Source of the DNA: Acidobacteriota bacterium
GTDB lineage: Bacteria; Acidobacteriota; Polarisedimenticolia; J045
Length of the DNA: 64,000 bases
Direction: 5' to 3'
Assembly: GCA_017994815.1 (NCBI GenBank)
Contig: JAGOJY010000016.1
Location: forward strand, 1 to 64,000
Shown here: piece after piece, positions 20,178 to 27,159 of the stretch
Layout of the letters: every line of letters begins with the position of its first letter
Numbering within the stretch: position 1 is the stretch's first letter
Program-made: the position numbers and the translations under genes
Notes under the pieces: model-generated
The model's database searches: none
Told to the model about the DNA's origin: nothing
The model's input: the letters and a program-made list of their open reading frames with translations, nothing else

Positions 20178-22415
20178 ATGTTCGCTTTCCGCCACTCTTT
20201 CGTCCTGATGCTGGCCTGGACCGTGTCCGGACCGGCGGTTGCCGAGCCCGGCCCGGTGGTCCGGACCCGCTACCTCATGGGCACGCTGCTCGAGGTTCGC
20301 GCGTTCGGAGACCCGCGGCTGCTCGACCAGGCCCTCGACCGCGTGGCCGAGATCGAGCAGCAGCTCACCCAGTGGAGATCCGACGGTGGCCTGACGCTGC
20401 TGAACGCGCGATGCGCGGGCCAGGCCGCGACCGCCGCGACCGTCGATCCGGACCTCGGGCGTGCGATCGCCGGAGCCCTGGAGTGGGCGCGCCGGACCGA
20501 CGGCGCGTTCGATCCGACGATCGGTGCGCTGGCGGACGCCTGGGGCCTGCGCGACGGCGGCCGGACGCCTACCTCCGCCGAACTCGCCTCCGCCCGCGAA
20601 CGCTCGGGCTGGCGCCGCGCGCACGCCGCCGGACGGCAGGTCGAGTGCGAAGGCGGCCTTCAGTTCGACCTCGGCGGGTACGGCAAGGGGTACGCGCTCG
20701 ATGAGGCGGCGGCGGTGCTGCGCGCTGCTGGTGTGCCGGCCGCGCTCTTGAACTTCGGCGGGCAGGTGCTGGCCCTCGGTGCCCCGCCGGGGGAGCCGGG
20801 CTGGCTCGTGGACCTCGCGAGCCCGCGCGACCGGGGGACGCCGGCGCTCACCCTGCGCCTGCGCGATGCGAGCGCGGCGACGTCGACGAACGCTCCGGAC
20901 ACCGCGGCGGGAGGCCACCGGGCCCATGCGCATGTCATCGACGCGCGCACCGGCAGGCCCGCGCTGACCGCCGGTTCGGTGACCGTGATCGCGCCGGACG
21001 CCGCCGCCGCGGACGCGTTGTCCACCGCGCTGCTCGTCGCGGGCTCCGCGCGCGCGGCGGAGCTGGCGCCCGCGGGCACGGAGTACGTCTTCCTCGCACC
21101 ATCGCGCGCGGGGGGAATCGAGAAAGAAGCGAGCCCCGGATTCGAGCGCTACCTGGAGGCGAACGAAGACCAAGGCGGCGCAGCACCCGCCGACGCCCGC
21201 ATCGACGAGCTGGAGCGGCGGCTGGAAGTCATGGCCGAGGAACTGCAGGAGCTGCGCATGCAGCGCGAGGCGACGGCAGAACCACCCGCCGCGGCCAGCG
21301 TCACCCCCGGCGCGCGCGGGCTCGCGCCGTCGGCGTCGAAGGTCTACCGCGCCGGGGAGCGGCGGCTCTCGATCGGCGGCTACGGCGAGATGCTCGCGCA
21401 GGGCGTGGCGGCACGCCGCGACGACGACGTCGGCGCGAACGAATCGGCGAGCGTCGACTTCCTGCGCGCGGTCCTGTACTTCGGCTACAAGTTCACGGAC
21501 CGGATCCTGTTCAACTCGGAGATCGAGTTCGAGCACGCCACCGCGGGCGATGGGCAGGACGGGGAAGTCTCGGTCGAATTCGCGTACATCGACTTCCTGC
21601 TCGACCCGCGCATCAACGTGCGGGCGGGGCTCCTGCTCGTTCCGGTCGGCCTGATCAACGAACTGCACGAGCCGACCGTGTTCCTCGGTGCGCGGCGGCC
21701 GGATGTCGAGCGGGTGATCCTGCCCACCACCTGGCGCGAGAACGGCGCGGGAATCCACGGGGACCTCGGTCCGTTCAGCTACCGCGCGTACGTGATGGCA
21801 GGCCTGGACAGCTCGGGATTCACGGCAAGCAACGGCATCCGCGGCGGGCGTCAGTCGGGATCGGAATCGCGCGCCGAGGATCTCGCGCTCGCGGCACGGC
21901 TGGACCTGACGGGGGTCCCGGGGCTCCTGGCCGGGGTTTCCGTCTACGGCGGCGGATCGGGCCAGGGCGCCACCGCCGGAGGCGAGGCGATCGAGGGGCG
22001 CGTCCGGCTGTTCGACGCGCACGCCGACTGGCGCTGGCGCGGGTGGTCCGCGCGCGGCCTTTGGGCGCGCGTTTCGATCGACGACGCCGCGCTGATCGCC
22101 GAGCAGACGGGCCAGGCGATCGGCTCGCGTCTCTCCGGCTGGTACCTCGAGACCGGCTACGACGTCCTTGCCCCGCGCGCCCGCCGCTCGTCTTTGGTCC
22201 CGTTCGTGCGCTTCGAGTCGTTCGACACGCAGCGCGAGGTGCCCGCCGCGCTGCGCGACGAGGACGATCCGGCCAACGCCCGCAGCTCGTGGACGCTCGG
22301 CGTCCTGTTCAAACCGATCCCCGAGGTGGCGATCAAGCTCGACTACCATGACCTCGACAACGACGCCGGAACCGGGGCGGACAGGTTCCATGCGGCGCTC
22401 GGCTACTCGTTCTGA
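20178..22415 (+). CDS. Fusion of ApbE FAD:protein FMN transferase and an outer-membrane porin
   Basis: This single 745-residue frame joins two normally separate proteins. After a signal peptide (1-22), residues ~27-315 form an ApbE domain with hallmark motifs RYLMGTLLEVR, FDLGGYGKGYALD, LLNFGGQVLALG, HVIDARTGRPA and ADALSTALLVAG. ApbE attaches FMN covalently to threonine in exported flavoproteins. A coiled coil (IDELERRLEVMAEELQELRM, about 335-360) leads into a ~360-residue beta-barrel of the phosphate-selective porin O/P type (385-745), ending HAALGYSF with the outer-membrane C-terminal aromatic. The coiled coil plus barrel is typical of trimeric porins. The FMN-binding partner is encoded directly downstream with an overlap. 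Confidence 0.85.
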   Translation: MFAFRHSFVLMLAWTVSGPAVAEPGPVVRTRYLMGTLLEVRAFGDPRLLDQALDRVAEIEQQLTQWRSDGGLTLLNARCAGQAATAATVDPDLGRAIAGALEWARRTDGAFDPTIGALADAWGLRDGGRTPTSAELASARERSGWRRAHAAGRQVECEGGLQFDLGGYGKGYALDEAAAVLRAAGVPAALLNFGGQVLALGAPPGEPGWLVDLASPRDRGTPALTLRLRDASAATSTNAPDTAAGGHRAHAHVIDARTGRPALTAGSVTVIAPDAAAADALSTALLVAGSARAAELAPAGTEYVFLAPSRAGGIEKEASPGFERYLEANEDQGGAAPADARIDELERRLEVMAEELQELRMQREATAEPPAAASVTPGARGLAPSASKVYRAGERRLSIGGYGEMLAQGVAARRDDDVGANESASVDFLRAVLYFGYKFTDRILFNSEIEFEHATAGDGQDGEVSVEFAYIDFLLDPRINVRAGLLLVPVGLINELHEPTVFLGARRPDVERVILPTTWRENGAGIHGDLGPFSYRAYVMAGLDSSGFTASNGIRGGRQSGSESRAEDLALAARLDLTGVPGLLAGVSVYGGGSGQGATAGGEAIEGRVRLFDAHADWRWRGWSARGLWARVSIDDAALIAEQTGQAIGSRLSGWYLETGYDVLAPRARRSSLVPFVRFESFDTQREVPAALRDEDDPANARSSWTLGVLFKPIPEVAIKLDYHDLDNDAGTGADRFHAALGYSF

Positions 22416-22974
22416 AGCGCGCCCGCGCGCCGCGGCGCCGCGAGCGCTGCCGCTCCTGGTGTTGCTGGCGTTTGCCCCGTGCGCCCTTGCGGGGAGCTCC
22501 GACGAGGCCGAGAACCTCGTGGGGCGGATGTTCCCGCCTCCGGCCGCCGTCTCTCGCCGCACGGCGTTTCTCGATCAAGGCATGCTGGCCGAGATCGAGC
22601 ACCGCGCCGGGACGCGCCCCGCGTCGCGGCTGTTGACGTACTTCGCCGTGTCCCGGGGCGCAGAACCGCTCGGCACGGTGTACGTGGACACGCACCTGGT
22701 GCGGACCCTGCCCGAGACCGTGCTCGTCGTCGTCTCGCCGTCCGGCGAGGTGGCGCGCGTGGAGATCGCCGCATTCCGCGAGCCCCCCGAGTACCGGCCG
22801 TCGGACCGCTGGCTGGGGCAGTTCGATCGGCACCGACTGACGCGCGAGCTGCGGGCCAACGCCTCGATCCGCACCCTCGCGGGAGCGACGCTTTCGACGC
22901 GTGCCGTCGTCGACGCGGTCCGCCGCGCGCTCGCGCTGCACGAGGTCCTCGCCGCGGCCGGGCAAGAGCCGTGA
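22390..22974 (+). CDS. Exported FMN-binding domain protein (covalent FMN acceptor)
   Basis: This 194-residue protein has an N-terminal signal/hydrophobic segment (LPLLVLLAFAPCALAG) and a C-terminal FMN_bind domain. That domain ends in AGATLSTRAVVDAVRRAL, the consensus in which the threonine after GAT-x-S carries FMN as in RnfG/NqrC. The ATG at 22390 lies inside the end of the ApbE-porin gene, so the two are coupled and the fused ApbE is the likely flavinylating enzyme. There is no haem motif. I infer that it carries electrons in the periplasm between the 4-TM protein encoded next and an external acceptor. Confidence 0.85.
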   Translation: MRRSATRSEARPRAAAPRALPLLVLLAFAPCALAGSSDEAENLVGRMFPPPAAVSRRTAFLDQGMLAEIEHRAGTRPASRLLTYFAVSRGAEPLGTVYVDTHLVRTLPETVLVVVSPSGEVARVEIAAFREPPEYRPSDRWLGQFDRHRLTRELRANASIRTLAGATLSTRAVVDAVRRALALHEVLAAAGQEP

Positions 22975-23432
22975 CGCGGCTGCAGAAGTGGCTCCTCTGG
23001 GGGCCGGCTTTGCTGTCGGCCGCGACGGGGCTGGCGTACGCCGCGATGAAGTACCTCGGCCGCGCGGACGAGTTCAGCGCGTACGGCCACCCCTGGCAGC
23101 CGCACGCGCTGGTCGGGCACCTGCTGGTCTCGCCCGCGATCCTGTTCGCGGTCGGCTGGATCTTCGGTGTGCATGCGCTGGTGCACCTGCGCACGCGTGC
23201 CGACCGTCGCAGGACAGGCTGGGCGCTGATCGGGCTGATCGCGCCGATGGTATTGACCGGCTACCTGCTCCAGGCCGCGAGCGGACCCGCCGCGCGCGCC
23301 TGGCTGGGCTGGGCCCACGCCACCTCGAGCTGCCTGTTCCTCGGGGTCCTGGCCGTCCACGCCTTCGCCCGCCGTGGCACCGCCGAGCCGCGACGCGGGT
23401 ACCTGCCCGTTGAACCTCGGAGCGCTCGATGA
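22971..23432 (+). CDS. Four-helix membrane protein, probable b-type cytochrome-like
   Basis: This 153-residue membrane protein has four hydrophobic segments. Histidines are placed within or at the ends of the helices (HALVGHLL, FGVHALVHLR, WAHATSS, LAVHAF), as in small haem-b-binding or DUF4405-type domains. GTG 22971 overlaps the preceding stop (GTGA). Gene clusters that combine ApbE, FMN-binding proteins and such four-helix proteins are known for extracytosolic flavin electron transfer; this one would pass electrons from the quinone pool to the flavoprotein. The family assignment is tentative. Confidence 0.65.
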   Translation: MTRLQKWLLWGPALLSAATGLAYAAMKYLGRADEFSAYGHPWQPHALVGHLLVSPAILFAVGWIFGVHALVHLRTRADRRRTGWALIGLIAPMVLTGYLLQAASGPAARAWLGWAHATSSCLFLGVLAVHAFARRGTAEPRRGYLPVEPRSAR

Positions 23433-23992
23433 AGACCCAGTACTACACGGCCGCGAGTCTCGACGGCTTCATCGCCGACGCCGAGAACTCGCTGGACTGG
23501 CTGTTCCAGTTCGACGAGCCGGGCAACGCCGGCTACCCCGACTTCATCCGCGAGGTCGGCGCCCTGGCGATGGGATCGACGACGTACGAGTGGCTGCTGC
23601 GGCACGAAATATTCCCCGAGGGCCGGGAGCCGAAACCGTGGTTCTACGAGCAGCCCACCTGGGTCTTCACGTCGCGCAGGCTGCGCGAGGTACACGGGGC
23701 GGACATCCGCTTCGTCCGCGGCGACGTCGAACCGGTGCACCGGGACATGGCCGCGGCCGCCGCCGGAAAGAACATCTGGGTCGTCGGCGGAGGCGAACTG
23801 GCCGGTCAGTTCTTCGATCGTGGCCTGCTCGACGAGCTGATCGTCGTCGTCGCATCGGTCACCCTCGGGCGTGGCGCGCCGCTGTTGCCGCGGACGATCT
23901 CCAGACCGCCACTGCGGCTGGTCTCCGCGACCCAGCACGGCTCGGGATTCGTGGAGCTGCGCTACGAGGTCCCGCGCCGGGCTGCCCGGTGA
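23429..23992 (+). CDS. RibD C-terminal/dihydrofolate reductase-like protein
   Basis: This 187-residue protein belongs to the family that includes the reductase half of RibD and bacterial DHFR-like proteins (YyaP type). It has YYTAASLDGFIADAENSLDW at the N-terminus, GALAMGSTTYEWLL in the middle, and IWVVGGGELAGQFFDRGLLD with VTLGRGAPLLP near the end. Members bind NADPH; most have no assigned substrate. ATG 23429 overlaps the stop of the membrane-protein gene, so it belongs to the ApbE-porin operon. A role in flavin or pterin supply is possible but unproven. Confidence 0.85.
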   Translation: MKTQYYTAASLDGFIADAENSLDWLFQFDEPGNAGYPDFIREVGALAMGSTTYEWLLRHEIFPEGREPKPWFYEQPTWVFTSRRLREVHGADIRFVRGDVEPVHRDMAAAAAGKNIWVVGGGELAGQFFDRGLLDELIVVVASVTLGRGAPLLPRTISRPPLRLVSATQHGSGFVELRYEVPRRAAR

Positions 23993-24056
23993 GGCGACGG
24001 TAGGCGTCCTTGTGCCCCGGCGTGACCTCCGGATAGGCTCCGCCGACGGAGGCTCG

Positions 24057-24458
24057 ATGCGACGATCGCACTGGCTGCTGGTTGGCGGGGTCCTGGTGCT
24101 CGCGGTGCTCGCGGTCGCGCTGGTCGCCCGGCGCTACCACCACGGCGCGGTGGAGCGCGAGGAGCGCGAGATGCTGCTGATCAAGCACGTCGACCTGGCG
24201 GTGCTCGCCGCCGAGACGTTGACCGAGCTGGATGCGGGCCGGATCGACGAGGTCCAGCAGCAGCTGCGCACGGCCCTGGCCTACTCGATGGAGCGTACCA
24301 GCCAACTCCTGGATACCGGCGCGCGACCGTACCGGCCTTCGGCGGGCCAGCGGCGCGGGATCGATCGCGCGCGCGCGTACGCGGAGGCGCACGGGCTTGG
24401 CGACGAGGTGCTGCGGAACTCGGACAAGCTGCTGCAGGCGATGCAGGTCGGCGACTGA
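24057..24458 (+). CDS. Membrane-anchored protein of unknown function
   Basis: This 133-residue protein has one N-terminal membrane segment (WLLVGGVLVLAVLAVALVAR) and a helical soluble domain (LAVLAAETLTELDAGRID, RGIDRARAYAEAHGLGDE). GGAGG lies just before the ATG at 24057. It follows the reductase gene by 64 bases in the same direction. I do not recognise a family; the heptad-like leucines suggest a helical bundle. Confidence 0.6.
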   Translation: MRRSHWLLVGGVLVLAVLAVALVARRYHHGAVEREEREMLLIKHVDLAVLAAETLTELDAGRIDEVQQQLRTALAYSMERTSQLLDTGARPYRPSAGQRRGIDRARAYAEAHGLGDEVLRNSDKLLQAMQVGD

Positions 24459-24746
24459 CGGCCGACCATGCCGACGGGCAGCGCGCAGGCACGCCTGCAA
24501 CCCACCTTGTCGGCACTTTCCTGCTAATCGACCGACTTCGCGCCACCCGCGTTCGCCGGTTGAAACGGGACCAGTTCAAGGCCCCGGAGCGGCGGCCGGA
24601 GGATCATCCGCGCCCGGCCTGAGCCGGGCCAGCGTCCGCCCTCGTTCGCGACTGGCTACCGAATACAATCGGTTGACTGGCGCGTCCGGGCGGGGTACCT
24701 GTGTGGGGCACGTTCCCGCGCCCCGCGTGGCGCGCCCGGGGGCCGC

Positions 24747-25685
24747 ATGGCAACTCGGCGCGGTTGGTCGTTTCTCGCTGCTTTCTGCCCGTTCGCTTTT
24801 TCGCTGCCGCTGGCCCCGGCGGCCCTCGCCGGCGCGGCGGACGGCGCCGCGGTGCCTTCGTGGCACGCACAGGCGAGCGGCACGCGCGACAGCTTGACCG
24901 CCGTCTGGGGACTCGACGCATCCACGGTGTTCGCGGTCGGGCGCAACGGCACCGTGCTGCGCTTCGATGGCAGTTCGTGGTCGGCATGGGACATCGGCTC
25001 GCGGGCGCACCTCGTGGGCATCTGGGGCACCGCGCCGAACGATCTCATCGTCACCGGGGACGACGGGCTGGTCCTGCGCTTCGACGGCACCGCCTGGACG
25101 GCTCTGGCCTCCGGCACGACCGCGAACCTGGACGCGGTCTGGGGCAGTTCCCGGAGCGACGTGTTCGCGGTCGGAGATTCCGGCGGCGTCATCGTCCGCT
25201 ACGACGGCAGGCAGTGGCACCGGATGGCGAGCGGAACGAGCGTCGGCCTGTTCGGCGTGTGGGGGTCGGGGCCGGCCGATGTGTTCGCCGTCGGCATGGA
25301 AGGGACGATCCTCCATTACGATGGCAAGGCGTGGACCCGCATGAGCAGCGGCGTGACGGAGCACCTGACCGGGATTTGGGGTTCCTCGGGACGTGATGTC
25401 TTCGCCGTGGGCTCCGCCGGCACGATCCTGCATTACGACGGCACGACATGGAACCCGATGACGAGCGCCACGGGCCGGCACGTGTTCCGCGTCTGGGATC
25501 GTCGACCGGCCGACGTCGTCGCCGTCGGGGCGGAAGGGACGATATTGCACTTCGACGGTGCGGCGTGGCGCGCGACGGCAACCCCGACACCGGCCAGCCT
25601 CCATTCCGTCTGGGGCACCGCCAGCGGCCCGGTCTTCATCGCGGGCGCGGACGGCACGCTCCTGGTGCGCGACGACCCTCGCTGA
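24747..25685 (+). CDS. Secreted beta-propeller-like repeat protein
   Basis: This 312-residue exported protein has a signal peptide to about residue 30 and seven ~38-residue repeats of the form VWGSSxxDVFAVGxxGTIL followed by HYDGxxW and a Met/Ser-Ser-Gly turn. The repeats resemble photosystem-stability/kelch-like propeller blades and probably close a single propeller. No catalytic residues are evident. The repeat block is nearly the same as the C-terminal third of the protein encoded on the other strand at 27160-30036. A weak GC-rich ribosome site precedes ATG 24747. Function unknown. Confidence 0.75.
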   Translation: MATRRGWSFLAAFCPFAFSLPLAPAALAGAADGAAVPSWHAQASGTRDSLTAVWGLDASTVFAVGRNGTVLRFDGSSWSAWDIGSRAHLVGIWGTAPNDLIVTGDDGLVLRFDGTAWTALASGTTANLDAVWGSSRSDVFAVGDSGGVIVRYDGRQWHRMASGTSVGLFGVWGSGPADVFAVGMEGTILHYDGKAWTRMSSGVTEHLTGIWGSSGRDVFAVGSAGTILHYDGTTWNPMTSATGRHVFRVWDRRPADVVAVGAEGTILHFDGAAWRATATPTPASLHSVWGTASGPVFIAGADGTLLVRDDPR

Positions 25686-25751
25686 GAACTGAGGAGGAGG
25701 TCGGCTCGTTCCGTCTTGGCCGAGACTCGTCGGTTGCGACGCGACGCTGCT

Positions 25752-27026
25752 TCAGGAGCGGTCTCCTCGCGCCATCGAAGCTGGGCGCAGGTAGACGAAC
25801 GCGCGCAGCAGCCACTCCAGCGGGCCGAAGTCGAACCGCCGCAACCACGACCGGCTCACGATGATCTCGATCGCGAACACGCCGAGCGCAAGCGCGACGT
25901 TGATCGAGTAGGTCGTGCGGTAGAACAGGCCGAGGCCGTAGGAGTAGAAGATCGTGGTGCAGACAACCGACTGGAACACGTAGTTGCTCATGGCCGTGCG
26001 CCCTACGGGCGCAAGCCAATCGAACACCCGGCGCCCGACCCCGCCGAAGTACAGCAGCGTGATCGCGCTGCTATAGAAGACCGCGAGTGCGGGGGCGCCG
26101 ATCTCCCGACCCAGTGCCGCCGCCAACTGCACGGGCGCGTTCTGCGGGAGCCCGAGCGAATCGCCGGCCAGGCCCAGCGACGTTCCGAGCACACCGATCG
26201 TAAGAGCCGTCCACACCACCTTGCGCAAGAACGGCAGACGATCCTCGAGCGAGCTCGCGAGGCCGCTTCTCCAGCACCACATCCCGAGCAGGAACATCGA
26301 GAACATCTTCCAGCCCACGAACAGCAGCGACGCGTACTGGAAGCGGACCTCCCTGGAGCGCAGCCGGAAAATCTGCGAGATGTCGCCGTGTCCGTAGACC
26401 TCCACGCTCTCCTCGATTCTCCTCGCCAGGGCCTCCCGGCGCTGCTGTCGAAGGGCCTGCTGCGCCTGCGGATCCGGCCTCGCCGGCGCCTCGCCGGGCC
26501 GCGAGAGCATCGCCGGCGCCACGTACAGGCACGGCACGAGCAGCGTGATCGCGCTGGCGGCCAGCAGGGTGCGACCGCGGGCCTTCCTGAAGAGGAACAA
26601 CAAGAGGCCGAGCACGGCGTAGTTGCCGATGAAATCGCCGGAATAGAGCGCCAGCGCGTGCGTGATGCCGATCGCGAACAGTCCGATCTGCCGCCGGAGG
26701 AACACGCGGCCGACCGGTGCGCCCTTGTCGAGCGCGCGCTGGAACAGGATCGCCACACCGATCCCGAACAGCAACGAGAGGGTCGAGATGAACTTCTCCG
26801 TCACGAGGAACATCGTGCCGAACTTGATGATCTGGTCCACGGTCGAGCCCTGGTCACCGCGGAAGATCGTGTAGATCGGCCGGCTGTAGAAGTGGATGTT
26901 GACCAGCAGGATCCCGAAGATGGCAAACCCGCGCAGGATGTCGAGGATGCGCAGCCGTTCGGTCGGACGGATCGCCGACAGCGCCGCCCGTGCTGGTGGC
27001 GCGGGGGCAATGGAGGTCGCGGTCAT
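25752..27026 (-). CDS. DUF418 integral membrane protein
   Basis: This 424-residue polytopic membrane protein with about ten segments matches the DUF418 family. The N-terminal motif is RLRILDILRGFAIFGILLVN, then a long cytoplasmic loop (AQQALRQQRREALARRIEES). The C-terminal DUF418 block has GRTAMSNYVFQSVVC, GLFYRTTYSINVAL and FDFGPLEWLLRAFVY. ATG 27026 is chosen, with GGAGGG 12 bases upstream. Members are broadly related to acyltransferase-3-like membrane proteins and have no assigned activity. It lies between the two propeller genes. Confidence 0.85.
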   Translation of the reverse strand: MTATSIAPAPPARAALSAIRPTERLRILDILRGFAIFGILLVNIHFYSRPIYTIFRGDQGSTVDQIIKFGTMFLVTEKFISTLSLLFGIGVAILFQRALDKGAPVGRVFLRRQIGLFAIGITHALALYSGDFIGNYAVLGLLLFLFRKARGRTLLAASAITLLVPCLYVAPAMLSRPGEAPARPDPQAQQALRQQRREALARRIEESVEVYGHGDISQIFRLRSREVRFQYASLLFVGWKMFSMFLLGMWCWRSGLASSLEDRLPFLRKVVWTALTIGVLGTSLGLAGDSLGLPQNAPVQLAAALGREIGAPALAVFYSSAITLLYFGGVGRRVFDWLAPVGRTAMSNYVFQSVVCTTIFYSYGLGLFYRTTYSINVALALGVFAIEIIVSRSWLRRFDFGPLEWLLRAFVYLRPASMARGDRS

Positions 27027-27159
27027 CTGACGGATCAACCCTCCGCGCGGCCAATATTAGCCCCGCGCGGAGTGTTTTCGTGCCGGCTGCCGGGACGAGC
27101 TTCTTGCGCAGCGGAAGTTGGAGAATGCAGCGCGGCCCCGCCCGCCCACCTGCGGCTCC

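Noticed and set aside
20127-22562. An 811-residue minus-strand frame
   Set aside because: It is antisense to the ApbE-porin fusion, whose ApbE motifs are unmistakable; the composition is Arg/Ala/Gly-rich with no domain.
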